Shown here: piece after piece, positions 42,991-52,642 of the stretch | Layout of the letters: every line of letters begins with the position of its first letter | Position numbering within the stretch: the stretch's first letter is position 1 | DNA from: Leptofilum sp965223285 | Lineage (GTDB): Bacteria; Chloroflexota; Anaerolineae; Promineifilales; Promineifilaceae | Direction: 5' to 3' | Assembly: GCF_965223285.1 (NCBI RefSeq) | Contig: NZ_OZ244997.1 | Span: 5,580,001 to 5,644,000, forward strand | Length of the DNA: 64,000 nucleotides | Notes under the pieces: generated by a model | The model's input: only the letters and a program-made list of their open reading frames with translations | Database searches by the model: none | Told to the model about the DNA's origin: nothing | Translations under genes and position numbers: made by a program

Positions 42991-43776
42991 ATGCAAACCA
43001 TCAAACAATTTCGCAAAATCATCGATTACCACACCTGGCTTGTGACTGGGCTGGCATTGATGGTGGTATTTTTGTGCCGCCAGCTAGATTTTCTGGTTGA
43101 GCTACCCACGACGCTGATTGGGATTGCCGTGGTCTTTCCGTTGGTATTTTCTATTAACAGTGCCTACAAGCGGCGAGAGGATGCGCTACGCGCGTTTGCC
43201 AGCCTAAAAGGGCATGGAATGGCCCTCATTTTTGCCCATCGAGAGTGGCCACAGGGCGAGGCCAGCCATACAGTTCGGGCAGAACAGTTGTTAAAACGGT
43301 TGTTAACGGCCGTTGCCAGCCACTTCTCCAGCAATGGCCACGACCAAAGCCAAACCAAGCCGCAAATTTACGCCATCTTCTCAGATTACTCACACTCACA
43401 TGAATTGCTGCGCCAGGCTGGTGTGCCTGCCAACGAAATTTCTCGCGCCAACCAATATTTGCGCCAGCTTATCATTGAGTTTGAGAAAATGAACAATATT
43501 GTTAACTATCGTACGCCGCTGGCGTTACGTGCCTATAGCCGCCTCTTCTTGAACTTGTTTCCGCTGCTGTTTGGGCCGCACTTTGCCAACATTGCCTACC
43601 CAGAACATCCATTTGCCGGATACATTGTGGCTCTGGTGTACAGCCTGGTTTTGGTGAGCCTGGACAACATCCAAGACCATCTTGAAAACCCCTTCGACGG
43701 GGTTGGCACGGATGATCTGCATTTGGACGTAGCGGACGAATATCAACAATTGTCAGCAATCAATTATGGCGATTAA
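42991..43776 (+). CDS. Bestrophin-like membrane protein
   Basis: A 261-residue protein with two N-terminal helices (~15-32, 36-55), a soluble helical region and two later helices (~185-200, 210-228). The block PLALRAYSRLFLNLFPLLFGP and the ending SLDNIQDHLENPFDGVGTDDLHLDVADEY resemble bestrophin-type channels, which have a similar hinge and Asp/Glu-rich cytosolic gate. It may be an anion channel, though it is divergent. It overlaps the start of the broken lipoprotein gene by 11 bases. Confidence 0.6.
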   Translation: MQTIKQFRKIIDYHTWLVTGLALMVVFLCRQLDFLVELPTTLIGIAVVFPLVFSINSAYKRREDALRAFASLKGHGMALIFAHREWPQGEASHTVRAEQLLKRLLTAVASHFSSNGHDQSQTKPQIYAIFSDYSHSHELLRQAGVPANEISRANQYLRQLIIEFEKMNNIVNYRTPLALRAYSRLFLNLFPLLFGPHFANIAYPEHPFAGYIVALVYSLVLVSLDNIQDHLENPFDGVGTDDLHLDVADEYQQLSAINYGD

Positions 43777-44490
43777 ACAGCTGGGGGTGTGTTTGCTGCT
43801 TCTGTTGGTAGCGTGCGGTTCAGCAGAGCCATCCCCCACGCCGTTTACAGCACCTGTTCCCATCGGAGAAGATGGCATGATTACCTATTTTGAAATGACA
43901 ATGGCTGATGGCACAGTGCTGGAATATGGCGTTGTGCTGCCGAATGGCTTTGTTGATGGGGAAACATATCCACTGCTGCTGGCATTCCCGCCAGGGCCGC
44001 AAACGCGGAGCATGGTAGTAGCGGGCAATGGGTACTGGGGCGCGGAAGCGCAGGCACGGGGATGGGTGGTTGTGAGCCCAGTAGCCCCCAATGAGACGCT
44101 CTTTTTTCAAGGGTCTGAGCAATATTTGCCGCGATTTATCCGCCAGAAGGGGAAAAATTTCATTTGGCGGGAATGAGCAATGGCGGGATTAGTTCATTTC
44201 GGATAGCGACTATGATGCCGGAAAAGTTTGCCTCAATAACGGCCGTTCCCGGCTTCCCCCAATCCGCAGACTTTGACCAACTGAATAAGCTCACGCAGAT
44301 TCCCATTAATATGTTCGTTGGCGAGAATGACACAAGCTGGGTTGCTCGCATGGAAGCAACTGAAGCGGAACTTCAAAAGTTGGATGGGCGAGTTAGCCTG
44401 ACCATTGTGCCTAATGAGGGACATGTTATTCAAAGTCTCACTGGCGCACAGCTTTATGATCTACTGGATGCTTACCGAATAAAAGAGTAG
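43766..44490 (+). pseudogene. Alpha/beta-hydrolase lipoprotein, broken by deletion/frameshift
   Basis: The first frame (43766-44176) has a lipoprotein signal ending LLLVACGS, then a hydrolase start (YPLLLAFPPGP, GWVVVSPVAP). The second frame (44164-44490, open from about 44137) carries the nucleophile elbow GMSNGG and a C-terminal part with VGENDTSWV and NEGHV (Asp and His of the triad). The second frame read upstream gives YPPEGEKFHLAGMSNGG, which fits the family. The first frame reaches only FIRQKG at the same place, so a short segment and the frame have been lost. The gene is probably inactive unless the sequence has an error. Confidence 0.8.
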
Positions 44491-44590
44491 GGCTTACGCA
44501 TTCGTCCTCACCAGACTGCAAAAGTCTGGGGTCAAATGATGTTCATTCCAGAGAGAATAAGACTTTTGTAGTCTTTACTGCGTAAGTCCT
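44489..44590. mobile_element. MITE-like element with TTACGCA ends
   Basis: The 102-bp unit begins AGGGCTTACGCA and on the other strand begins AGGACTTACGCA. The matching arms extend to about 35 bases with a shared CAAAAGTCT block. It contains no gene. It starts inside the stop codon of the broken hydrolase gene. Shorter pieces of the TTACGCA end lie at 22520-22575. It is the expected shape of a non-autonomous insertion element, mobilised in trans if a matching transposase exists. Confidence 0.65.
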
Positions 44591-44622
44591 GAGAGTAATC
44601 GTGAACCGTTGCTGACGGCCGT

Positions 44623-46818
44623 TTACGGATTGATGACAAACGGCAGGTAAACAAAGATGGTCGATGACCCTGGTGGTGCTGCTGCCGTGGGCGTGATTGT
44701 CGACACGGCCGTATTCGTGGGAGTCGCAAGCGGCGGTGTATTGGTTGGCGTGACTGTAGGCGAATCCGTCGCTGTGGCCGTGCTTGTTGGTGTTGCTGAG
44801 GGTGTGTTTGTCGCTGTGGCGGTGTTCGTTGGGGTGGCCGTGTTGGTAGGCGTGGCTGTATTCGTTGGTGTTGTAGTGGGCGTGTTGGTAGGCGTATTCG
44901 TTGGTGTCGGTGTATTGGTTGGGATCGCGGTATTTGTGGGCGTGGGAGTTGGCGTGGCTGGTGCTATGGCACCGAACTCAAATGCACCACTATCACACAT
45001 TGCACTTGTGTCACCATCGCCATCAACGGGACGTGGAAAGCCGCGCTGGTCGGTGTTGGCGCAACTGGCGTCATCCCCAGCATCTATCGCCGGGCTACCG
45101 CTGCTGAGCGCGTGGTTAAGTGTGCTGCCATCATTAAGTGCTAGCGCAGCCAGCAGCGGATCGCCGCTGACATTGCCTGAGGTGCTACCGCTTACCGTGC
45201 AGCCCGTACTGTCCTGAATGAGGTTGTAGCCACCAGAGATGATGGTTCCGGCACAATCTGGCCCGCTGGCCGCACTGTTGCCTGCGATGACGCTGTTGGC
45301 GACGTTGAGCGTGCCGCCATTTTCATTGAGGCCGCCGCCGTTGGCAACGGCCGTATTCGCAAAAACGGTTACATTGTTTAGCGTGGCCGTACCCTGATTT
45401 TGTAAGCCGCCGCCGTCGTTGGCGAAATTGTCGCTCAGGGTCACGTTGGTGAGCGTTAGCGTACCGGTGTTCAGGATGGCTCCGCCTGTTTGGGTAATGC
45501 TGGTGCTGTTGCTGTAAATGACGCTGCTGCTGATGCTGTTTTGGCTGATGGCCCCTGTGGCAATTGCCCCACCGCCCAGCAGGCTGTAATTATCGGTGAA
45601 GGTGCCGTTGGTGATGGTGATGGTGCCCTGATCATTATAGATGGCTCCGCCTCAGTTACCGGCGCTGTTGCTGGCGATGCTGCCGCCGTTCATAGTAAAG
45701 CTGCCCTGTCGTACTTCCATTGCCCCGCCGAGATTAACGGCCGTATTCTCCCGAATCTCCCCCCCATTTTGCACAGCTTGCCCCTGGAAGATGTACATTG
45801 CCCCACCGCCAAAGCTGGTAGCCACAGAGCGATTGGCTTCAATGCTGCCGTCATTGATGGTGAGCAAGGCGGCTGGATTGACCACATAAAAGCCACCACC
45901 GTAATTGGCTTCATTGTTCGTGATGGTGCCGCCGTTCATGGTAAACGTGCCCGCGCTAATTAACGCCCCTGCGCCGCGGAAAGCGATGTTGCCGCTGATG
46001 AGGCCGCTGTTCATAATAACTGAGCCGCTGCTGTTCCAAATGCCGCCGCCGGGGAAACTGTTGGGGCCAGGGGCTTGCCCTTCGTTGCTCAAAATCTGGC
46101 TGTTGCTGATGTTTAAGGTAGCGGTGGCCATGTTGAGAGCAATGCCGCCCCCGCGCATGGCAATATTGTTAGCCACCGTGCTATCTGTGAGGTTTACCGT
46201 GCCTTGATTGGCATAAATGCCGCCGCCCGATGCGTTTGAGCTGGTGGTGGCTGTATTGCTCAACACCTGGCTGCCATTCAAAATATTGAGGATGCCACCA
46301 GACAAAAAGATGCCGCCACCGTTCCCCACCGTCACGTTATCTCGCAGAATTGCATCGTTCAGGGTAACGTTGCTAAAACCATTGGCCAGGATTCCGCCCC
46401 CGTTGCCGCTGGCTGGTGCGCCATTTTGCAGCGTCAGGTTGCTAAAAGTAACTGTGCCGGAGCTGATGTTGAATAGACGAATCGCGTTATTGCCGTCGAT
46501 GATGGTGCTGGTGGCGTCGGCACCTTGCCCGGTGAGGGTGATCGTTTTGGCAAGGCTGATTTCGCCGAGACCAGAAGAAAGTGCATAGCTGCCTGCGGGT
46601 AAAAAGATAGTGTCAAACGCGGCAGAGAGCTGCACAGCATCCCGCAGTGAACAGGTGCCATCATCACAATCGCCATCAGCGGCATCGGTAAAGGTATTCA
46701 CATTCCAATCGGCGGCGTAGACAACGGCCGTTTGCCGGAACAGCCAAAAGAGCAAGGGGATAATGATTAGCATTTGGCAACTGGCAAGAACGACAGCCAA
46801 CCTTTTTTGTCTGTGCAT
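44623..46818 (-). pseudogene. Secreted beta-helix (CSLRDA-type) protein with in-frame TGA
   Basis: The frame from 46818 to 45652 encodes a signal peptide (LIIIPLLFWLF near 16-26), the CSLRDAVQLS motif near 56 and a right-handed beta-helix with GNGGGI and MNGGSI repeats. It meets TGA at 45652-45654 after NSAGN. The same frame then stays open with GGAIYN repeats to 44623, ending with a Thr/Pro linker and a VYLPFVINP tail. The whole would be about 731 residues with a single stop. GGA (Gly) or TGG is one base away, so a point mutation or a sequence error is likely. As a surface protein it would sit outside the cell. Confidence 0.8.
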
Positions 46819-46921
46819 GAAATGTTTGCCCCTGAAAGCGAGTGTTGTAGTTTAGGCGGACGTGCCCAAGGTAGCAGGCGCAGGTTACAAGATTTGTTAC
46901 GGATTGAAGGGGGAAAAGAAA

Positions 46922-46950
46922 CGCCCGCAGACTGTTGTTTGCCTGCGGGC
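46922..46950 (-). terminator. Intrinsic terminator of the large beta-helix gene
   Basis: CGCCCGCAG pairs with CTGCGGGCG around an 11-base loop. On the minus strand it is followed by TTTCTTTTCC. It lies 12 bases after the stop of the 939-residue protein gene. Confidence 0.75.
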
Positions 46951-46961
46951 GAGCGACTAAT

Positions 46962-49781
46962 TTAAGGTTTTAGAACAAGAGGTAGGAATATCACAAAGCC
47001 ATCATTGTCATCGTCGTCGGTGATGGTGCCAACGGCCGTACCGTCATCAATTGTGGCATTGCTGGGTGTGCTTAAGGTGATGTGGAACGTTTCATCATCT
47101 TCGCTTACCGTATCCCCATTGACTGTGATGCCGATGATTTGGCTTGTTGAACCAGGGTTAATGGTGAGCGTATCGCTTGCCGCGAGATAGTCTGAGCCAG
47201 CCGTCGCACTGACATCGGCCGTTTGGTAATTCACGGTAATGGTTTTGCCGCTGGCGGCTGTTAGGTTGACCACAAAATTGGCGGTTATGGTACCGCTGTC
47301 TCCTTCGCTGACGGTCACATCTACAATAGAGAGGCCGGGTGGCAAATCATCGTCGGTGATGGTTGCTTCACCGCTGCTATCTGCCAGGGTAACATTGCTT
47401 TCGTTGCTTAGCTCGACGGTGAACGCTTCATCAAATTCGTCTAAGCTGTCACCTGTTACTGAAATAGAGATGGTCTCTTCATCGTCACCTGGCGCGAAAG
47501 TAAGCGTGCCGCTGTCTGCGGTGTAATCTGTACTGGCAACGGCCGTACCGTCCACGGTAGCCCAGTCAACCATAATGGTTTTGCCACTTTCAGCAGAGAG
47601 AATGACAGTGAAAACGGCCGTGCCGCCTTCACCCACAGTCACATCACCAATAGTGAGGGAAGGGGGCGCATCATCATCTAGAATGGTGCCTGTGCCCGTA
47701 TCATCTCCCAGTTGGCTTGCGCCAGATGGATTGCTCAACGTGACATTAAACGTTTCATCATCCTCGTCTAGGGTATCACCCAAAATATCGACGATTACCG
47801 TTTTTGTCATATCACTTGGTAGGAACTCCAGCGTGTCAGAGATGGCGGTGTAATCCATACTAGCCAACGCCGTATCTGCAAAGGTTTCATAATCTACGGT
47901 ATAGGTTGTGTCAGTGATGAAGGAGCGGCTAACAGTAAAGATCATCTGCGTATTGCCCACATCCCCTTCGGCCATCGTAACATCGCTAATGAAGAAGCCA
48001 ATGCCATCTTCGTAGGCACCGCTGTCGCACACGCCGCCAACAGGGCGAAGATTGCCGCGCTGGTCGGTAGCGGGGCAGGTAGCGTTGTTGCCATTATCAA
48101 TTGCTGGGCTAAGTGCACCTAGCGCATAGTTGAGCGTGTCGCCACCGTTCAAAGCCAGCGGTTGCAGTAAGGGATCACTACCACTGTCACCGCTGCCAGC
48201 CAGACCACAGTTGTTTATGTTGTTGCCTGCGCTGGTAATGCTGCCGCTGCACTCTGCCCCACCCGTGTTGCCAAAGATGATGCTGTTGCCCACGGTGAGC
48301 GTGCCGCCACCGCTATTGCTCAAGCCACCGCCGCTGGTGTTGGCTGTGTTTTCAGAAAGTGTGACGTTGGTGAGAACGGCCGTATCTGTGTTAGCTAACC
48401 CGGCTCCACTACCAGCTTCATTGCCACTCAACGTGACGTTGGTCATTGTTAATATGCCCCCATTTTTAATGGCGCCGCCGCTGCTTGTAATCGTTGCCGT
48501 ATTTGTGAGTAAAGCTGCGTTCTGGATGGTCGTTTGGCTGCCGATGCCGGTGGCAATGCCCCCGCCGTCGGCAATACTGTTGTTAGTATGAATGGTACCG
48601 CCATTTATGGCGAGCGTGCCTTCAGCGGCGTAAATGCCGCCCCCCATGTTGCCGGCACTGTTGCTATAAATTTCACCATCATTAAGCGAGAATCGGCCTA
48701 AAGCATCACCAATTTCTAAGGCACCGCCGTCATTAACGGCCGTATTTGCCGAAACTTCTCCACCATTCATAATGATATGGCCTTGGAAAATGTACAATCC
48801 ACCGCCGCCAAATATACTTGCGATGGAACGATTCTGTGTGATTTCTCCCCCATTTATGGTGAGTAATCCAGATTCTTCACGAACATAAACCCCGCCGCCG
48901 TAATTAGACTCATTATCAATGATTTGACCACCATTTATTGTGACTGATCCACCAGAGACCAAAATACCGCCGCCACGAAAGGCAAGGTTGTTGCGAATTT
49001 CTCCATTGTTGATGGTGGCTGACCCTGCCCCGATAAAAATGCCGCCACCATGAAAGCTATCAGTTACAGTGTTGGCTACATTAAAAGAAATTTCGCCACT
49101 ATTAAGGGTCAGGTTAGCGGACGTCTGATTAACGAAAATTCCGCCAGCACGGTCGCTAACATTGTAATTAACGTTGCTGTTATCTATTGTGATTGAACCA
49201 CGTAAGGTGTAAACGCCACCACCGTCGGCAACGGCCGTATTGGTGACTACTTCACTATTTTGCAAAGCTAATGCGCCACTTTGCAGGTAAATGCCGCCGC
49301 CGTTTGTTGTGGCACTGTTGCTAAAAACTGAGCTGCTGTTCAAGGTCACATTTGTTGTTGCCCCGCTGATGTGAATACCGCCGCCGTTAACATCAATACC
49401 ATTTTGAATGGTGAGATCGTTGAAAACAACAGTGCCGCCTGTCACATTGAACACCTGGCCGTTTCCTTGCGCATCAATAAATGTGTCTGCGGAACTGTTG
49501 CCGTTAAAGGTAAGATTTTCTGTAACAACAAGTGTAGAAGCGAGGGTATATGTACCTGCTGGAATCGTAATATCATCGCCGTTTCCAGCCTGGTCAATAG
49601 CTTCTCTCAGGGAGCAGCTAGCCATATCGCAAATGCCGTCATCTTGATCGGTGAAGATGTTGACGGTGAAGGTAGCCGCATGTGCGATTTGGGCCTTGCT
49701 TAGGATTGCAAATAGAGCGGGCAGGATAAGAAATACGATGGCAATCGCCAGCGCGAAAGTTACAACATTTTTGTTTTTCAT
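46962..49781 (-). CDS. Large secreted beta-helix protein with Calx-beta repeats
   Basis: A 939-residue exported protein. A signal peptide (~8-35) is followed by CSLREAID near 56 and a long right-handed beta-helix (~70-560) with many GGGIY, NGGEI and NNGE repeats. Three Calx-beta-type domains follow (~605-930), each with a V-x-E-G-x-S/T start and a DDE-x-F motif, e.g. DEDDETFNVTLS. The tail ends FVIFLPLVLKP. It is a large surface or extracellular protein, perhaps binding calcium or polysaccharide. It is a paralogue of the broken gene at 44623-46818. No sorting enzyme is in the window. Confidence 0.88.
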   Translation of the reverse strand: MKNKNVVTFALAIAIVFLILPALFAILSKAQIAHAATFTVNIFTDQDDGICDMASCSLREAIDQAGNGDDITIPAGTYTLASTLVVTENLTFNGNSSADTFIDAQGNGQVFNVTGGTVVFNDLTIQNGIDVNGGGIHISGATTNVTLNSSSVFSNSATTNGGGIYLQSGALALQNSEVVTNTAVADGGGVYTLRGSITIDNSNVNYNVSDRAGGIFVNQTSANLTLNSGEISFNVANTVTDSFHGGGIFIGAGSATINNGEIRNNLAFRGGGILVSGGSVTINGGQIIDNESNYGGGVYVREESGLLTINGGEITQNRSIASIFGGGGLYIFQGHIIMNGGEVSANTAVNDGGALEIGDALGRFSLNDGEIYSNSAGNMGGGIYAAEGTLAINGGTIHTNNSIADGGGIATGIGSQTTIQNAALLTNTATITSSGGAIKNGGILTMTNVTLSGNEAGSGAGLANTDTAVLTNVTLSENTANTSGGGLSNSGGGTLTVGNSIIFGNTGGAECSGSITSAGNNINNCGLAGSGDSGSDPLLQPLALNGGDTLNYALGALSPAIDNGNNATCPATDQRGNLRPVGGVCDSGAYEDGIGFFISDVTMAEGDVGNTQMIFTVSRSFITDTTYTVDYETFADTALASMDYTAISDTLEFLPSDMTKTVIVDILGDTLDEDDETFNVTLSNPSGASQLGDDTGTGTILDDDAPPSLTIGDVTVGEGGTAVFTVILSAESGKTIMVDWATVDGTAVASTDYTADSGTLTFAPGDDEETISISVTGDSLDEFDEAFTVELSNESNVTLADSSGEATITDDDLPPGLSIVDVTVSEGDSGTITANFVVNLTAASGKTITVNYQTADVSATAGSDYLAASDTLTINPGSTSQIIGITVNGDTVSEDDETFHITLSTPSNATIDDGTAVGTITDDDDNDGFVIFLPLVLKP

Positions 49782-49943
49782 TAAATTAAGTACGCTCCCT
49801 ATACAATGCGTTTACGGTTACTGCGGTTATTGTCAGTGTAATTTACGATACAACTCTTGTTAGGCGCATGTTACCAGCAGAGGATTACGAAGTTGGTTAA
49901 GGTGGTTTGTAGCCTCTGGTAAGGATTTAGCTAAAATGGGGAT

Positions 49944-51194
49944 ATGTTGCGTAATAATTTGACTATACTTTTGCTGACCACGCCGCAAAGTTATCGGGTT
50001 GATCCATTTTTAGTGGCGGCAAAAAAGCTGGGCATTAAGGTGGTGCAGGGGATTAACTTGCCTGAAGCGTTGGCCGAACAGTGGGGCGTGCAGTTACAGT
50101 TAGATTTTAGCCAGCCGGAAACGGCCGTTGCCCACATCATCCAATTTGCCCGGAAACGGCCGTTAGCCGCCATTATTCCCGTAGATGATGCCGGAGCAGT
50201 GTTAGCGGCGCAGGCAAGCCAGGTGCTTGGTTTGCGGCATAACAATGTGGCCGCAGCCGAGGCGGCACGCGACAAATTCCAGATGCGGCAGATGCTGGCA
50301 GATGCGAGTGTAAACTCGCCCAAATTCAAGCGATTTTCCCTCACGGCTTCACACTCAGATGTTGTGCAACAGGTATTAGCTGAAATTGGCTTCCCCTGTG
50401 TGGCCAAGCCGCTGCACCTGAACGGCAGCCGGGGAGTGATGCGCGCCAACGATGCCGCTGAGCTAATGGCAGTTGTGTCTCGGCTGGGGGCAATGTTGCC
50501 GAGCGATGCTGAGTTTTTGGTGGAGAGCTACCTGCCCGGTGTGGAGGTGGCGTTGGAAGGTGTGTTGGAAAATGGCCGTCTTCATCCCTTAGCCATTTTC
50601 GACAAGCCAGACCCGCTGGAAGGCCCATTTTTTGAGGAGACGATTTATGTGACGCCCTCACGCCTGCCAGAAGATGTGCAGCAGCAAATTGTAGAAACGG
50701 CCGCTGCCGGGGCGGCGGCGTTGGGTTTGCAGCTAGGATCGGTTCATGCCGAGCTACGGGTAAATGAGGCTGGCGCGTGGATTGTTGAGGTAAACGGCCG
50801 TTCTATCGGCGGCTTGTGCTCCCAAACCTTGCGTTTTGATATGGGACTCTCTCTGGAAGAGTTGATATTGCGCCAGGCAACGGGCTTGCCCGTAAGCCAT
50901 TTGCAGCGAGAGCAGCAAGCCAGCGGCGTGATGATGATTCCCATTCCGCATGGCGGCATTTTGCGTGGTGTCAGCGGCGTGGACGAGGCGCGGACAGTTC
51001 CCGGCATTGACGAAGTGACAATCACCGCTCCGCTCAACAATCGGCTTGTTCCTTTGCCAGAGGGCGAAAGCTATTTGGGTTTCATTTTTGCCTCTGGCAG
51101 CTCACCAGATTCGGTGGAAAACGCACTGCGCCAGGCGCACGCGCAGCTTGTTTTTCAAATAGATGAAGAGATTCCTTTGGTCAGCATTCACTGA
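49944..51194 (+). CDS. ATP-grasp domain protein
   Basis: A 416-residue ligase-like protein. The N-terminal preATP-grasp part covers ~1-105. The ATP-grasp core has FPCVAKPLHLNGSRGVMRAND near 150-170 (nucleotide loop), EFLVESYLPGVEVALEGVLENG near 190-211, and a metal site in HAELRVNEAGAWIVEVNGRSIGG near 265-287. It would join a carboxylate to an amine, with relatives in dipeptide and carnosine-type synthesis. The substrate is unknown. The gene stands alone; the stop is followed closely by the convergent yggX-like gene. Confidence 0.8.
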   Translation: MLRNNLTILLLTTPQSYRVDPFLVAAKKLGIKVVQGINLPEALAEQWGVQLQLDFSQPETAVAHIIQFARKRPLAAIIPVDDAGAVLAAQASQVLGLRHNNVAAAEAARDKFQMRQMLADASVNSPKFKRFSLTASHSDVVQQVLAEIGFPCVAKPLHLNGSRGVMRANDAAELMAVVSRLGAMLPSDAEFLVESYLPGVEVALEGVLENGRLHPLAIFDKPDPLEGPFFEETIYVTPSRLPEDVQQQIVETAAAGAAALGLQLGSVHAELRVNEAGAWIVEVNGRSIGGLCSQTLRFDMGLSLEELILRQATGLPVSHLQREQQASGVMMIPIPHGGILRGVSGVDEARTVPGIDEVTITAPLNNRLVPLPEGESYLGFIFASGSSPDSVENALRQAHAQLVFQIDEEIPLVSIH

Positions 51195-51201
51195 ATACTG
51201 G

Positions 51202-51507
51202 CTACTTTTTGCGTGGCGCGGCCGTTGGTGGCGTCCAATCCTCTGGCATTTGGGCACCTGCGCCGAAGAAGAATTCGTCCATTTGCTCGAACAAAAAGTC
51301 GTTAGAACGGGGATCAGCCAGATTGAGGCCGTAATGGTTGATGAGAATGGTGGATTGCTGCTGCCACATATCCCACGCCTGCTGCGAGATTTCATTGTAG
51401 ATGCGCTCGCCAAGTGGGCCGGGAAACGGCCTTTTCGGCAACGCCTCTAGCTCCCGATTTAGCTTGGCGCAGTGAACAACAACGATTGTTTTTTCATAAC
51501 GAGCCAT
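51202..51507 (-). CDS. yggX: YggX-like Fe(II)-trafficking/oxidative damage protection protein
   Basis: A 101-residue protein matching the YggX family along its whole length: VVVHCAKLNRELEALP at the start (conserved Cys), FPGPLGERIYNEISQQAWDMW near 28-48, STILINHYGLN near 51, and FLFEQMDEFFFG near 71. YggX is thought to guard iron-sulfur clusters and move iron. AAGGGGGCC precedes the ATG. It converges with the ATP-grasp gene and has seven bases between. Confidence 0.92.
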   Translation of the reverse strand: MARYEKTIVVVHCAKLNRELEALPKRPFPGPLGERIYNEISQQAWDMWQQQSTILINHYGLNLADPRSNDFLFEQMDEFFFGAGAQMPEDWTPPTAAPRKK

Positions 51508-51571
51508 GTGGCCCCCTTATTTTTTTGATTGATGACAACTTTTTTAACCGTTTAGATAAACTTATTCGTCT

Positions 51572-51599
51572 AATCGTAAATCGTCAATCGTAAATCGTC
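51572..51599. repeat. Short tandem repeat AATCGTAAATCGTC, two units
   Basis: Two identical 14-bp units run directly together, ten bases before the formyltransferase start. They may be part of a dispersed repeat family or a regulator site. Confidence 0.5.
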
Positions 51600-51608
51600 A
51601 ATTTTTAG

Positions 51609-52544
51609 GTGACTGCTTTGCGCATTTTGTTTTTTGGCATGTTAGGGATGTTGACCCGGCAACCGTTGGCGGCACTGCTGGCAGCTAATGTGGAGCTATG
51701 TGGGCTAGTGTTGCCGGCCGAAATCGTGCCGCCTTTTGAACTGCTGGATAACGGCCGTTCCTCAACCCCAATCACCCCCATCCGCAGCCAGCCGCAGGCG
51801 TTGAATTTGCTTTCAATCAGGCAGTTAGAATCACCCCTAACGCTTGCATCTAAAAACCAAGTTCCTGCCTTTGCCGTACGTGATTTGGCGGCAGCAGAAA
51901 CCATTACTGCTCTATCTGCCCTTGAGCCGGATTTGATTTGCGTTTCTTGCTTTCCCCATTTGCTGCCGCCGCAAATATTGCAACTGCCTCGCCTGGGTTG
52001 CCTCAACGTACATCCATCCCTGCTGCCTCGTTTTCGTGGCCCGGCACCGCTCTTTTGGGCATCGCGGGCGGGCGTAACCAAAACGGGCGTGACGATCCAT
52101 TTTATGGATGAGGACTTTGATACGGGGGATGTGGCTTTGCAACGGCCGTTTCCCCTCCCAGAAGGCATTACCTACCCAGAATTAGAAGCGAAGTTGGCTC
52201 AGATGGGTGCTAAGTTGCTGGTAGAAGCCGTGCAAAAGTTGGCAATTGGTAAACTGCCACGCCAGCCCCAACCAGCAGGATTCACCAGCGATCCCTGGCC
52301 TTCCGATGCAGATTTTGCTTTGGATTTAAGCTGGTCTGCGCAACGAGCCTACAATTTTATGCGTGGCACCATGAATTGGGAACGGCCGTATTTTGTTGAG
52401 ATCGTGGGGAGAAAGATTTGGTTGGAAACGGCCGTTGCCTACCGGCCAAATGCTCAACAATCCCAGCAGCAAACCCGCAAAAATGACACCTTATTTATCC
52501 AATTTTCGCCAGGAATTTTACAAGCGATAAGTCGTGTTATTTAA
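51609..52544 (+). CDS. Formyltransferase family protein (methionyl-tRNA formyltransferase-like)
   Basis: A 311-residue protein with the formyltransferase core. LGCLNVHPSLLPRFRGPAPL near 133-152 holds the catalytic Asn and His, and HFMDEDFDTGDVALQRPFP near 165-185 the catalytic Asp. These match Fmt-type enzymes, but the N-terminus and the C-terminal domain are divergent. It could formylate initiator tRNA or another amine such as a sugar nucleotide. The start is taken as GTG at 51609. No peptide deformylase gene is adjacent. Confidence 0.75.
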   Translation: MTALRILFFGMLGMLTRQPLAALLAANVELCGLVLPAEIVPPFELLDNGRSSTPITPIRSQPQALNLLSIRQLESPLTLASKNQVPAFAVRDLAAAETITALSALEPDLICVSCFPHLLPPQILQLPRLGCLNVHPSLLPRFRGPAPLFWASRAGVTKTGVTIHFMDEDFDTGDVALQRPFPLPEGITYPELEAKLAQMGAKLLVEAVQKLAIGKLPRQPQPAGFTSDPWPSDADFALDLSWSAQRAYNFMRGTMNWERPYFVEIVGRKIWLETAVAYRPNAQQSQQQTRKNDTLFIQFSPGILQAISRVI

Positions 52545-52642
52545 TGCTTGGCTGACTTTGACACGGTGGCTGAATTTGGCTACCATGCGAGTACATTGTC
52601 ACTTTGTCCTCAACTTTGGTCGCTTAACAAAGGATGTTCCCC

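Noticed and set aside
44700..44960. Tandem-looking repeats as a CRISPR array or minisatellite
   Set aside because: They encode the Thr/Pro/Asn-rich linker of the surface protein; units vary in length and there are no spacers.
45652..45654. TGA in the beta-helix gene as selenocysteine or Trp recoding
   Set aside because: No hairpin of the right position is seen, and the paralogue has no Cys here; TGA serves as a normal stop in many genes of the window.
44657..49703. Long antisense ORFs over the beta-helix genes
   Set aside because: They are Val/Leu/Pro-rich mirror frames of Gly/Asn/Thr repeats and carry no motifs.
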